15,819 nucleotides of DNA, taken from NCBI GenBank assembly GCA_023391315.1, contig JAEWBD010000403.1:1-15819 (forward strand). Direction: 5' to 3'. Under the pieces are notes generated by a model. It was not told the DNA's origin and searched no databases. It saw only the letters and a program-made list of their open reading frames with translations. The DNA comes from Bacteroidota bacterium. GTDB taxonomy: Bacteria > Bacteroidota > Bacteroidia > Chitinophagales > Chitinophagaceae. A program made the position numbers and the translations under genes. This document shows positions 1 to 7,926 of the stretch, one piece after another. How positions within the stretch are numbered: position 1 is the first letter of the stretch; every line of letters begins with the position of its first letter.

Positions 1-429
1 TGCTTTATTGGTTTAACGGATGCCCACACCGAAGCGCATATTACACGTGCTGCCTTGGAAGGCGTTTGTTATGCTGTGGTTGATGTATTGCGGGCGCTTG
101 AGGAGAACAGCGGCAACATTAATAATATTTACCTGAGCGGCGGTATTATAAAATCTGACGTGTGGGTGCAATTGCTGGCAGATATCTCCGGTAAAAAAAT
201 AATGCTGAATGAAGCGGCGGACGCCTCCGCGCTGGGCGCAGCTTTTATTGGCATGAAAGCTTTGGGTAAAGTGAAAAACATAAATGCCGCCAAAATGTTC
301 CTGCAAAATGTAAAAACGGTTAAGCCTTCGGCGGCTAATCATCGCATATATAAAAAATATTTTGCTGTTTACAGCAGTTTATACGGAAGATTAAAAGATG
401 TTTTTGCTGAATTAACCGCAATGAATTAA
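1..429 (+). CDS. FGGY-family carbohydrate kinase, probable gluconokinase (3' fragment)
   Basis: Only the last 142 residues are present; the frame is open from the first base of the window, so the gene starts upstream. The fragment is the C-terminal FGGY ATPase lobe. It begins with a GLT-x-x-HT-x-x-H segment followed by RAALEGVCYAV, then has a nucleotide-binding loop with LSGG followed by SDVWVQLLADISG, and an ASALGAAFIG helix near the end. Family knowledge: FGGY kinases phosphorylate sugars or polyols using ATP, and this exact pattern around HTxAH and the VWVQLLAD loop is typical of gluconokinases feeding the pentose phosphate or Entner-Doudoroff routes. The substrate-binding N-terminal lobe is missing, so xylulokinase or another FGGY member cannot be excluded. 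The stop lies 4 bp before the next gene, so the two are probably co-transcribed. Confidence 0.88.
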   Translation, partial: CFIGLTDAHTEAHITRAALEGVCYAVVDVLRALEENSGNINNIYLSGGIIKSDVWVQLLADISGKKIMLNEAADASALGAAFIGMKALGKVKNINAAKMFLQNVKTVKPSAANHRIYKKYFAVYSSLYGRLKDVFAELTAMN

Positions 430-433
430 ACAA

Positions 434-871
434 ATGGAAGTAACTATAAGAAAAGCGGAACCTAAAGATTTCGAAGAAATTTATACGCTCATTAAAACGT
501 TTTCAGCATTTATTCAAACGCCTGAAAAAGTTACCATAAAGCCTGCACAAATGTTGCAGGACAAAGATTGTTTCAATTGTTTTATTGCCGTTGAGCATGA
601 GAAAATTATTGCTTTTGCCACCTGGTTTTTTGCCTATTATTCCTGGACGGGGAAAGCTGTTTATTTGGATGACCTGTATGTTATGGAAAAATATCGTGGC
701 TTGGGCATTGGAAGTAAATTATTAGATAAAGTAATTGAAACCGCAAAAAATGCAAATTGTAAAAAGCTGAGATGGCAGGTATCGAACTGGAATAAAAAGG
801 CGATTGAGTTTTACAAAAAACGCGGTGCTGTAATTAATACCGTAGAAATAAACTGTGATTTGGAATTATGA
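434..871 (+). CDS. GNAT N-acetyltransferase, diamine/thialysine acetyltransferase-like
   Basis: This 145-residue protein is a complete single-domain GNAT acetyltransferase of usual family length. The acetyl-CoA pyrophosphate-binding motif A is seen as YRGLGIGSKLL (about residues 87-97), preceded by the strand VYLDDLYV. The later W-x-V-x-x-WN-x-x-AI-x-FY-x-x-x-GA pattern (about 114-132) is the hallmark of the spermidine/spermine and thialysine acetyltransferase (SSAT) branch, as is the YYSWTGK stretch before motif A. The likely reaction is transfer of acetyl from acetyl-CoA to a primary amine of a polyamine or lysine analogue; the substrate is inferred, not shown. It is cytosolic, with no signal peptide. 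The ATG is 4 bp after the kinase stop, indicating an operon, and a strong terminator follows directly. Confidence 0.88.
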   Translation: MEVTIRKAEPKDFEEIYTLIKTFSAFIQTPEKVTIKPAQMLQDKDCFNCFIAVEHEKIIAFATWFFAYYSWTGKAVYLDDLYVMEKYRGLGIGSKLLDKVIETAKNANCKKLRWQVSNWNKKAIEFYKKRGAVINTVEINCDLEL

Positions 872-874
872 AGG

Positions 875-923
875 GCAGGCTATTTTATCACATTTATACA
901 GAATAGCCTGCTCCCTTATTTTT
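875..923 (+). terminator. Rho-independent terminator after the acetyltransferase gene
   Basis: A perfect 10-bp inverted repeat pairs GCAGGCTATT (875-884) with AATAGCCTGC (902-911) around a 17-nt loop. A pyrimidine-rich run ending TTATTTTT (916-923) follows. It starts four bases after the stop codon of the acetyltransferase gene and ends the kinase/acetyltransferase operon. Its T-run overlaps the proposed promoter of tyrS. Confidence 0.8.
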
Positions 924-924
924 G
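917..924 (+). promoter_or_regulatory. Candidate Bacteroidota -7 element for tyrS
   Basis: TATTTTTG matches the known Bacteroidota housekeeping -7 consensus TAnnTTTG exactly and lies 14 bp before the tyrS ATG, implying a very short leader. No clear TTG -33 element is visible at the expected spacing, so the call rests on the -7 match and position alone. The same octamer occurs 20 bp upstream of pdhB. Confidence 0.4.
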
Positions 925-938
925 CACAAATTTTTTGA

Positions 939-2216
939 ATGAACCTGATTGAAGAATTGCGTTGGCGCGGAATGATTCAGGATATAATGCCTGGCACCGA
1001 AGAGCAGTTATTAAAAGAACAAACGTCGGCCTATATTGGTTTTGACCCTACGGCCGAAAGTCTGCACATTGGCAGCCTTGTACCCATTTTATTATTGGTG
1101 CATTTGCAAAAAGCCGGTCATAAACCTTATGCATTGGTGGGTGGTGCCACTGGAATGATAGGCGACCCCACGGGCAAAAGCGAAGAGCGAAATTTATTGA
1201 GTGAAGATGTGTTGCAGCGCAACCAGGAAGGCATAAAAAGACAACTGGAAAAATTCCTGCAGTTTGATGAAAGCATGCCCAACGCAGCTGTTATGGTAAA
1301 CAATTATAATTGGTTTAAAGAAATGCGCTTTCTTGATTTCATTCGTGATACCGGCAAGCACATTACCGTAAACTATATGATGGCCAAAGACAGCGTGAAG
1401 AAAAGAATTGAAAGCGAGAATGGCATAAGTTTTACAGAATTTACTTATCAGCTCATCCAGGGCTACGATTTTTACTGGCTGTATAAACACCATAATTGCA
1501 AACTGCAAATGGGTGGCAGCGATCAGTGGGGAAATATAACAACCGGCACAGAATTAATCCGCCGTAAAACCGGTGGCGAAGCTTTTGCCTTTACCTGCCC
1601 GCTGCTTAAAAAATCAGATGGCGGAAAATTTGGCAAAAGCGAAAAAGGGAATGTGTGGCTGGATGCAGAAAAAACGTCGCCTTACCAGTTTTACCAGTTT
1701 TGGGTGAATGCTGCGGATGATGATGCTAAAAAATGGATTAAAATCTTTACTTTTTTACCAACAGAAGAAATAGAAACACTTATACAGCAACATGATGAAA
1801 ATGCCGCTCTGCGCCTGCTGCAGAAGGCGCTGGCAAAAGAAGTTACGCTGTTTGTGCATGGCGAAGAAGGTTTAAAACAAGCGATAGAAACCACTGAAAA
1901 ATTATTTGCCAATCAATCAGCGCCGGCTGAAAGCTTAAGCGAAGATGATCTCGAGGGCATGGAAGGCGTTGTTAAGATTGACTATGATGTAACTAAATTA
2001 AACAGCGGAATTGATGTAATCTCTTTTCTCACGGAAACCAATATTTTCCCCAGTCGCGGTGAAGCCAGGAAAATGATTCAGAACGGTGGCGTAAGCCTGA
2101 ACCGTGAAAAAGTTAGCGACTTACAGATGAACGTTGACAGCTCGGTTTTACTGCATAAAAAATATTTGCTGGTGCAGAAAGGCAAGAAAAACTATTACCT
2201 GGTTAAAGTTGGCTGA
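939..2216 (+). CDS. tyrS: Tyrosyl-tRNA synthetase
   Basis: TyrRS charges tRNA-Tyr with tyrosine using ATP in the cytosol and is essential for translation. The 425-residue length is normal for the bacterial enzyme. Class I signatures are present: HIGS at residues 43-46 (the HIGH motif) and KFGKS at 230-234 (the KMSKS loop). Tyrosine-specific pocket motifs are also visible, with QGYDFYWL at about 174-181 and MGGSDQWGNI at 191-200. The C-terminal S4-like RNA-binding domain covers about 358-422, with a SRGEARKMIQNGGV core. The ATG start is supported by the immediately upstream terminator and -7 element, which leave no room for a longer protein. The stop codon shares a base with the start of the next gene. 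Confidence 0.98.
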   Translation: MNLIEELRWRGMIQDIMPGTEEQLLKEQTSAYIGFDPTAESLHIGSLVPILLLVHLQKAGHKPYALVGGATGMIGDPTGKSEERNLLSEDVLQRNQEGIKRQLEKFLQFDESMPNAAVMVNNYNWFKEMRFLDFIRDTGKHITVNYMMAKDSVKKRIESENGISFTEFTYQLIQGYDFYWLYKHHNCKLQMGGSDQWGNITTGTELIRRKTGGEAFAFTCPLLKKSDGGKFGKSEKGNVWLDAEKTSPYQFYQFWVNAADDDAKKWIKIFTFLPTEEIETLIQQHDENAALRLLQKALAKEVTLFVHGEEGLKQAIETTEKLFANQSAPAESLSEDDLEGMEGVVKIDYDVTKLNSGIDVISFLTETNIFPSRGEARKMIQNGGVSLNREKVSDLQMNVDSSVLLHKKYLLVQKGKKNYYLVKVG

Positions 2217-2896
2217 TGCAAAACCTTTATTGCATTTCGGGGCTGGGCGCAGATGAAAGGGTATTTCAATACCTTGATTTATCTTTTGCGCATCCTGTTT
2301 TCATCACGTGGATAAACCCGCTGCCGGGCGAAACCCTGGAAGCTTATGCCAGCCGCCTTAAAGAGAAATTTATCGGTGAAGAAAACCCGCTTATTATTGG
2401 CCTCTCACTTGGTGGCATGCTGGCCACAGAAATTGCAAAACAGCTCCCCAAAGCAAACGTCATTATCATTTCAAGCGCTAAAACCAGGAAGGAGCTGCCA
2501 TTTTACTGGCGAATTTTCCGCCGCATTCCTCTTTATAAAGTTCTGTCATACAGCCTGGTGAAACAAACGCTGGCCATACAGGAATATTTCCTGGGCATTG
2601 GTTCTGAATTAAGCAGGCAATACGAAAAAACAGTAATAGACAGGGCTAATATGCATTTTTATAAATGGGCTATTGGTGCTATCGTTTCCTGGGAAAATAA
2701 AATAGTGCCTGCTAACGTTTTTCATATACATGGCAGCAACGACAGGCTGCTTCCGATGCGGTTTGTAAAGCCCAACTTGGTAATAAATAATGGCGGGCAT
2801 TTAATGATAATAGAAAATGCTGCAGAAGTTTCGGCAGTTTTAAAACAAATATTTGCCGTAAAATATAAATCCGGTGAATTAAATTTGACGTTTTAA
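2216..2896 (+). CDS. Alpha/beta hydrolase, unknown substrate
   Basis: This 226-residue cytosolic protein has the alpha/beta hydrolase catalytic triad. The nucleophile elbow GLSLGG puts the serine at residue 64, the acid is Asp176 in HGSNDRLLP, and the histidine is His195 in NGGHLMI. An SGLGADERVF segment near the N-terminus probably forms the oxyanion-hole loop. There is no signal peptide. The family includes esterases, thioesterases and C-C hydrolases, and nothing here fixes the substrate. Its ATG overlaps the tyrS stop (TGATG, 2214-2218), so translation is probably coupled to tyrS. The link to tRNA charging is probably only positional. No strong terminator follows it. Confidence 0.85.
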   Translation: MQNLYCISGLGADERVFQYLDLSFAHPVFITWINPLPGETLEAYASRLKEKFIGEENPLIIGLSLGGMLATEIAKQLPKANVIIISSAKTRKELPFYWRIFRRIPLYKVLSYSLVKQTLAIQEYFLGIGSELSRQYEKTVIDRANMHFYKWAIGAIVSWENKIVPANVFHIHGSNDRLLPMRFVKPNLVINNGGHLMIIENAAEVSAVLKQIFAVKYKSGELNLTF

Positions 2897-3051
2897 ATCA
2901 GCAACAATTATACAAGTGATTGATTTATAAGTTCAACCTTTTCTATGAAAGGCCAAAGCAGGTATGAATACTTTGCAAATTTGTTTATAATTGTGTGCAA
3001 TATTTCAAATTTTATATCGTTGTTTTAGATTCTAAAGATTAATTTTCAAAA
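2897..3051. other. Intergenic region before gldJ
   Basis: This is 155 bp of AT-rich non-coding DNA. It holds a near-match to the -7 consensus, TACTTTG (2969-2975, one spacer base short of TAnnTTTG), and a small palindrome TTTAGATTCTAAA (3024-3036) 15 bp before the gldJ ATG. Neither is strong enough to call as a site. The gldJ promoter is probably in this region because the gene is separated from tyrS and the hydrolase. Confidence 0.3.
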
Positions 3052-4617
3052 ATGATAAGGCTGCTTAAATTTTCGATGTACACTTTTTTGCTCGCAGGCC
3101 TGCTGGTTTCGTGCAAAAAGGGTGGAAGCAAGAGTTCCTGGAAAAAGAAGGACGGTACCAGTGATGTAACAGGCTGGCATTATAATGATAAGGACCAGGG
3201 CGGTTATTACGTGGCCAAACCTAAAGATATTAAAACCGGGCCCGGCCTTGTGTTTGTACAGGGCGGTACTTTTACCATGGGCTCAACTGAAGAGGATGTA
3301 ATGGGCGATAACAATAACTTTCCCCGCCGCGTTACCGTTAATTCCTTTTTTATAGATAAAACGGAAGTAGCCAACGTACACTATCGTGAATACATTCACT
3401 GGATTGAAAATGTATTTTCCGATCCCCAGTATGAAGCGGTAGTTCAGGGCGCAAAACCCGATACGCTTGTCTGGCGCAGCGAGCTGGCCTATAACGAGCC
3501 TTATGTTGAATATTATTTCCGCCATCCTTCCTATAATTATTATCCTGTAGTTGGCGTAACCTGGAGGCAGGCCCATGATTTTTGTATCTGGCGTACCGAC
3601 AGGGTGAATGAGCTTGCTTTAATAAAATCGGGTTACCAAAACAAAAACCTGATTAAGCAGGAAATGAATGGCGGCGGACAGGATAACTTCAATACAAAGT
3701 CTTATTTAATGGGTGAATATGAAGGCGTTCCCGGTAAACCGAAAAAGAATCCATTGAAAGATGCACAGGGAAGACCAAGAACGACTGTTGCTTTTGAAGA
3801 TGGTATTTTATTTCCTGATTACCGCCTTCCAACTGAAGCAGAGTGGGAATATGCAGCTTTGGGCCTTGTTAGCGAAAACCCTGCCCCGCGCAAAAATGAA
3901 AAGAAAAGAGGGGAAGAACTGATTGCCAACAAACAGGTATATGCCTGGAAAAACGATGGTTATGATAACCTGCGCGCTACAAAAAAAGGTGCTATGCAGG
4001 GTGCCATGCTGGCCAACTTTAAACGTGGCAATGGCGACTATATGGGTGTTTCAGGCGGGTTGAACGACCGTTCTGCCATACCGGCCTCTGTTACCTCTTT
4101 CTATCCAAATGGTTTTGGCCTTTATAATATGAGTGGCAATGTGAGCGAATGGGTGGCTGACGTTTACAGGCCTAATTCATTATTGGATGTGGATGATATT
4201 AATCCTTACCGCGGTAACGTTTTTATGCAGGTTGACAAAAGTGGTGGGGAAGGAAACATGAGGGATAGCTTGGGTAGGATTAAAATGATTCCCGAAAACG
4301 ATTCTGCTTTAGCTGACCGCCGCAATTACCAGCGTTCTTATGCCATTGATTACCTGGATGGTGATTCTGCCAGCCGTGTATTTTACGGATATGGTGTTAC
4401 AACTTTAATCAGCGATCAAAGCAGGGTTATAAAAGGTGGAAGCTGGCTTGATATGCCTTACTGGCTCAGCCCCGGTGCCCGCCGTTTTTATGAAGAATAT
4501 GAAAGCAGCGCTACCATTGGCTTCCGTTGTGCCATGACGCATTATGGAGCGCCCGAGTCCGGATCCACCAAGACCAAAACAGGTAACTTCTTCCCGAAAA
4601 GAAGGCAAAAGAGATAA
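3052..4617 (+). CDS. gldJ: Gliding motility / type IX secretion lipoprotein, GldJ type
   Basis: This 521-residue outer-membrane lipoprotein starts with a type II signal peptide whose lipobox LVSC gives the lipidated cysteine at residue 21. A TGWHYNDKDQGGY segment (about 40-52) precedes one long FGE-sulfatase/SUMF1-like domain from GLVFVQGGTFTMG (about 65) to IGFRCAM (about 497). The DVMGDNNNFPRRVTV block, the insertions between domain parts and the RRFYEE segment match GldJ better than the shorter GldK. Family knowledge: GldJ is needed for gliding and stabilises GldK and the T9SS in Flavobacterium. The two cysteines that make true formylglycine-generating enzyme catalytic appear to be absent from the GGSW-to-RRF segment, so the role should be structural. 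It stands alone between a spacer and a terminator. The GldJ versus GldK distinction is inferred. Confidence 0.87.
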   Translation: MIRLLKFSMYTFLLAGLLVSCKKGGSKSSWKKKDGTSDVTGWHYNDKDQGGYYVAKPKDIKTGPGLVFVQGGTFTMGSTEEDVMGDNNNFPRRVTVNSFFIDKTEVANVHYREYIHWIENVFSDPQYEAVVQGAKPDTLVWRSELAYNEPYVEYYFRHPSYNYYPVVGVTWRQAHDFCIWRTDRVNELALIKSGYQNKNLIKQEMNGGGQDNFNTKSYLMGEYEGVPGKPKKNPLKDAQGRPRTTVAFEDGILFPDYRLPTEAEWEYAALGLVSENPAPRKNEKKRGEELIANKQVYAWKNDGYDNLRATKKGAMQGAMLANFKRGNGDYMGVSGGLNDRSAIPASVTSFYPNGFGLYNMSGNVSEWVADVYRPNSLLDVDDINPYRGNVFMQVDKSGGEGNMRDSLGRIKMIPENDSALADRRNYQRSYAIDYLDGDSASRVFYGYGVTTLISDQSRVIKGGSWLDMPYWLSPGARRFYEEYESSATIGFRCAMTHYGAPESGSTKTKTGNFFPKRRQKR

Positions 4618-4634
4618 GAATAATCAAAAATAAG

Positions 4635-4667
4635 ATAAAGGCCATCTGCGCAGCGGATGGCCTTTAT
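4635..4667. terminator. Bidirectional terminator between gldJ and the TonB receptor gene
   Basis: A perfect 12-bp inverted repeat (ATAAAGGCCATC 4635-4646 with GATGGCCTTTAT 4656-4667) can extend through a G-T pair to leave a 3-nt loop. On the + strand it runs into TTTATTATT; on the - strand it runs into TTTATCTTATTTTTG. It lies between two converging genes, 18 bp after the gldJ stop and 25 bp beyond the receptor stop, and can serve both. Confidence 0.85.
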
Positions 4668-4691
4668 TATTGGAGTTAATTGATGCACATT

Positions 4692-6845
4692 TTACAATTC
4701 CAGTTTCACACCGCCAAAGTAATTTCTCAGTGGCGAAGGATTAAAATACCTGCTGCCAATAGCATTCAGGTCATTCCCTAAACTGTAATTTTCATTTAAT
4801 AGGTTATCAACACCAAAATAAAAATCAAGCAGGGCTTTACCAAATGATTTTTTAAACCCGAGCTTTAGCTGCAGCAATTTATAACTTTCTGCATACACAT
4901 CATTGGCATCTGTAAGCGGTATGGCTGAAGTAAAATTGAAATTTGCATTAAGATAAATGCCTGGTCTTGTATATACATCAACCGTGGTAACATTTACATT
5001 TTTTGGAACACCGGTAAGATGATTACCCGAAAAATCTTTTATGCCGGAAATGTAATTATTGAATTTGTAAGGCTGATAGGCAAAACTGTTTGAAACTGAA
5101 ACTGTTTTTATAAACCGGTATTTATTCCTAACCGGGAATCCATTCAGCCATAGTTCAAAACCGGGCTGCCGCGTACCGCCTGAATTTACAAAATAGTCTG
5201 CGCCCGAACTGTCTGTTTGTGCAACGATGGCATTTTTTAAATTAAAACTATAAACAGAGGCACTGAACTCAATACGCTCTTGCAATGCAGAACCTTTTAT
5301 ACCCGCTTCAAAATTCCATCCATATTCAGGCTGAAGATTATAAAACTGGTTGGTTGAAGGCCGCACCTCCGCCAATGTGGGCGGTGAAAAACCCTTTGAG
5401 GCTATTGCAAACAATGAAAGATTATTATTAACCGAATAAAGCAGGCTAAGCCTTGGCGCCCACAACATGTTTGTGTTCTGATGCTGCCAGTAATTATACA
5501 TACTGTCTGAAATTCGGTTGTATTTCAACAGCTGCTGGTTGGCGCTTAACCCTGCCTGCACGAGCAGTTTTCTTAATTTTACATTCACTTGTGTAAACAA
5601 CAGGTATTGGGCCACGTGTACCTTGTCGTTATACAATAAATCGCCGCGCTTTCCGCTATTATTTTCGTAGTTGTTGATGTTTGAAATATTCTGCTGCCAT
5701 TCTGCACCGGCAAGCCATTTTACTTTTAAAGTATTCATTTCAAATACCGTTCTTGCCCCATAATTTGATTCGCCGCGTTTTTCATAGTTTGTAATAAACG
5801 GGTTTTTAAAATCAGTATGATTTACGGTTACCGAAGTAGAATTGCTCCAGAGGTTATTGAAAGCGGAACGGAGGCTGAGGCCCGCAAAACCTGTTTTATT
5901 ATAAATACCTGCTTTTTGTTGAACGGCGCCGGGCAGGGTGGCGGTTGGTTGCCTGGCGAGTGTTGGCATAGAATCCATTTGTGCCTTGGTGATACCGCCG
6001 GGTGTTTCGTAATGAAGATCAGTATAAAATAGCAGGGCGGATAATTGTTCTTTGTTACTGATATTCCAGTCCAGGCTTGATTGTACAGCATCTTTGCGCA
6101 TGGCGCTTTGCTGCCTGTAACCATTATTTTGATAATGGCTTTGCTGTATACTGAAATTAAGTTTTTTAGACTGGTGATTGAAAACAAGCTGTTCATTCAT
6201 TAAATTATATGAGCCGGTTTCCACATTGGCACTGAAAGTTTTCTGCACGGGTAAAGGATTTGTTTTCAGCAAAACTGCACCGCCGGTATTAGCGCCGTAT
6301 AAACTGCTGGCAGGGCCTTTAATTATTTCAACCGAAGAAAGCTGGCTGATATCAATAAGGTTTAAGTAAGTATTGCCGCCGGCATCGGTAAGCGGGATAT
6401 TATTCCAGTAAACTTTTATATTTCTTACGCCAAATGGTGAACGCAGCAGGCTGCCGCGTATAGAAAGCCGGTAGCTGCCCGGGCTTCTTTCTTCCATTCT
6501 TACCCCAGCTACTGCGTTGAAAACGGGAACCAGTGTTTTATTATCAAAACGTTCCAACTGCTGTTTGCCAATAATGGATATGGTGGCAGGAGCATCTTTC
6601 CAGTTGGCGGCACCGCCAAATGCGGTAACGGTTACAGGTTCCAGGATGGCCGTATCGGAAGATATTTTAGAGGAATCAGTTTGAGCGATGATAGAGGCAG
6701 ACAGCAGGCAGGAAAAAATAAGAAATAAGGAAAATCTCAAGGTATATTTTGCTGACCCGGAATTGAAACAACTGCTGCCATAAAAATATGCAGTAGAAGG
6801 GAGTGACACAACCGTGCTGAATTGAAATACGAAAGCTGGCTTCAT
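4692..6845 (-). CDS. TonB-dependent outer-membrane receptor, ligand unknown
   Basis: This is a TonB-dependent transporter that would import a siderophore, cobalamin or similar ligand across the outer membrane using ExbBD-TonB energy. From the ATG at 6845 it has 717 residues. A hydrophobic signal (FSLFLIFSCLLSASIIAQ) lies at about 38-55 and a TonB-box-like EPVTVTAF at 69-76. A plug domain with IRGSLLRSPFGVRN and VEIIKGPASSLYGANTGG runs from about 80 to 195, followed by a 22-strand-type barrel to the C-terminus. No N-terminal carboxypeptidase-regulatory domain and no SusD partner are present, so it is not a SusC-type glycan porin. The longest frame starts at 6878, but that ATG lies inside the pdhB terminator hairpin and is unlikely. 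A TTG at 6740 gives a textbook signal peptide (682 residues) and may be the true start. No neighbour reveals the ligand. Confidence 0.9.
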   Translation of the reverse strand: MKPAFVFQFSTVVSLPSTAYFYGSSCFNSGSAKYTLRFSLFLIFSCLLSASIIAQTDSSKISSDTAILEPVTVTAFGGAANWKDAPATISIIGKQQLERFDNKTLVPVFNAVAGVRMEERSPGSYRLSIRGSLLRSPFGVRNIKVYWNNIPLTDAGGNTYLNLIDISQLSSVEIIKGPASSLYGANTGGAVLLKTNPLPVQKTFSANVETGSYNLMNEQLVFNHQSKKLNFSIQQSHYQNNGYRQQSAMRKDAVQSSLDWNISNKEQLSALLFYTDLHYETPGGITKAQMDSMPTLARQPTATLPGAVQQKAGIYNKTGFAGLSLRSAFNNLWSNSTSVTVNHTDFKNPFITNYEKRGESNYGARTVFEMNTLKVKWLAGAEWQQNISNINNYENNSGKRGDLLYNDKVHVAQYLLFTQVNVKLRKLLVQAGLSANQQLLKYNRISDSMYNYWQHQNTNMLWAPRLSLLYSVNNNLSLFAIASKGFSPPTLAEVRPSTNQFYNLQPEYGWNFEAGIKGSALQERIEFSASVYSFNLKNAIVAQTDSSGADYFVNSGGTRQPGFELWLNGFPVRNKYRFIKTVSVSNSFAYQPYKFNNYISGIKDFSGNHLTGVPKNVNVTTVDVYTRPGIYLNANFNFTSAIPLTDANDVYAESYKLLQLKLGFKKSFGKALLDFYFGVDNLLNENYSLGNDLNAIGSRYFNPSPLRNYFGGVKLEL
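6781..6811 (-). promoter_or_regulatory. Candidate promoter for the TonB receptor gene
   Basis: On the - strand a TTG (6811-6809) is followed by a 20-bp spacer and TATTTTTA (6788-6781), one mismatch from the Bacteroidota TTG / TAnnTTTG promoter. It lies inside the nominal reading frame, downstream of the pdhB terminator. If used, translation would have to begin at the TTG at 6740. The call rests on pattern and position only. Confidence 0.33.
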
Positions 6846-6884
6846 AACAATAAAAATCCCGATGTTGTATGCAAACATCGGGAT
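6845..6884 (-). terminator. Rho-independent terminator of pdhB
   Basis: An 11-bp perfect stem (- strand ATCCCGATGTT 6884-6874 with AACATCGGGAT 6866-6856) and a 7-nt loop are followed on the - strand by TTTTTATTGTT. It begins 35 bp after the pdhB stop. The ATG at 6878 that would give the longest TonB-receptor frame lies within the stem. Confidence 0.82.
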
Positions 6885-6919
6885 AAATTTCTTACGTCTT
6901 TGCTGTTTAAAAATGAACT

Positions 6920-7906
6920 TTATTTCTTTAGATACATTACTTCCTTTACAAGATTCACTGTGCCGTTAATGCTTGGCAGGTAGGCTGTTACCAGGTTTGG
7001 CGCATAGTGCATGGGCGCATCGGCGCTGGTAAGGCGGCGAACCGGTGCATCAAGGTAATCAAAACCTTCTTTTTGTATGCGATAGCTAAGCTCGCTGGCA
7101 ACGCCGCACATAGGCCATTCTTCTGCAACAATTACAAGACGATTGGTTTTTTTTACACTTTCCAAAACCGTCATCCAGTCGAGTGGGCGAATAGTGCGCA
7201 GGTCAATTACTTCTGCGCTTATATTTTCTTTTTCAAGTTCGGCGGCGGCACCAAGTGCTACTTTCATCATTTTGTTGAAAGAAACAATAGTAACATCGTT
7301 GCCTTCTTTTTTTACATCGGCTTTGCCTAATTCAATATAATATTCTTCTTCCGGCACCTCGCTTTTATCGCCATACATTATTTCACTTTCCATAAACATC
7401 ACAGGGTCCCGTTCGTAACGGATGGCTTGTTTTAGCAAGCCTTTTGCATCGTAACCATTTGAAACTGAAACTACTTTTAAGCCCGGAATATTGGCATAAA
7501 TATTTTCAAAAGCCGTGGAGTGCTGTGCGCCAAGCTGGCCGGCGCTTCCGTTTGGTCCGCGGAAAACAATGGGACAACCAATTTGCCCGCCACTCATGGC
7601 AAGCATTTTTGAGGCGGTATTTAAAATCTGGTCAAGCGCTAAAACAGCAAAATTCCAGGTCATAAATTCAACAATAGGGAGCAGGCCGTTTTGGGCAGCA
7701 CCAACGCCAATTCCGGAAAAACCAAGCTCAGAAATAGGTGTATCAATCACGCGTTTAGGGCCAAATTCGGCCAGCATACCCTGGCTTACTTTATAGGCGC
7801 CATTATATTCGGCCACTTCTTCACCCATTAAAAATACACGCTCGTCTCTTCTCATCTCTTCATTCATCGCTTCGCGTAAAGCTTCACGAAAGGCAATTTG
7901 TCGCAT
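6920..7906 (-). CDS. pdhB: Pyruvate dehydrogenase E1 component, beta subunit
   Basis: With the alpha subunit and thiamine diphosphate, this subunit decarboxylates pyruvate and reductively acetylates the lipoyl group of E2, feeding acetyl-CoA to the TCA cycle. The 328-residue length is standard. The N-terminal pyrimidine-binding transketolase domain has MGEEVAEYNGAYKVS (27-41), with the family's cofactor-activating glutamate in GEEV, and DTPISE (55-60) followed by GFSGIGVGAA. The FRGPNGSAGQLGAQHS segment (115-130) is also typical. The C-terminal transketolase domain covers about 200-320 and includes EVIDLRTIRPLD. An acetoin or branched-chain 2-oxoacid dehydrogenase beta subunit is the alternative; the sequence resembles PDH more closely. 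The alpha subunit and E2 are not in the window, so the gene appears monocistronic, with its own -7 element and terminator. Confidence 0.95.
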   Translation of the reverse strand: MRQIAFREALREAMNEEMRRDERVFLMGEEVAEYNGAYKVSQGMLAEFGPKRVIDTPISELGFSGIGVGAAQNGLLPIVEFMTWNFAVLALDQILNTASKMLAMSGGQIGCPIVFRGPNGSAGQLGAQHSTAFENIYANIPGLKVVSVSNGYDAKGLLKQAIRYERDPVMFMESEIMYGDKSEVPEEEYYIELGKADVKKEGNDVTIVSFNKMMKVALGAAAELEKENISAEVIDLRTIRPLDWMTVLESVKKTNRLVIVAEEWPMCGVASELSYRIQKEGFDYLDAPVRRLTSADAPMHYAPNLVTAYLPSINGTVNLVKEVMYLKK

Positions 7907-7926
7907 AGTAAAAATTTAAAGCGCGG

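Noticed and set aside
2945..3028. 27-codon ATG frame upstream of gldJ
   Set aside because: It is very short, AT-rich, and has neither a promoter of its own nor a domain; such a frame is expected by chance in DNA of this composition.
6738..6845. Possible riboswitch upstream of the TonB receptor
   Set aside because: Vitamin-linked receptors are often preceded by cobalamin riboswitches, but the available stretch is about 100 nt, has no recognisable conserved core and lies beside a simple terminator.
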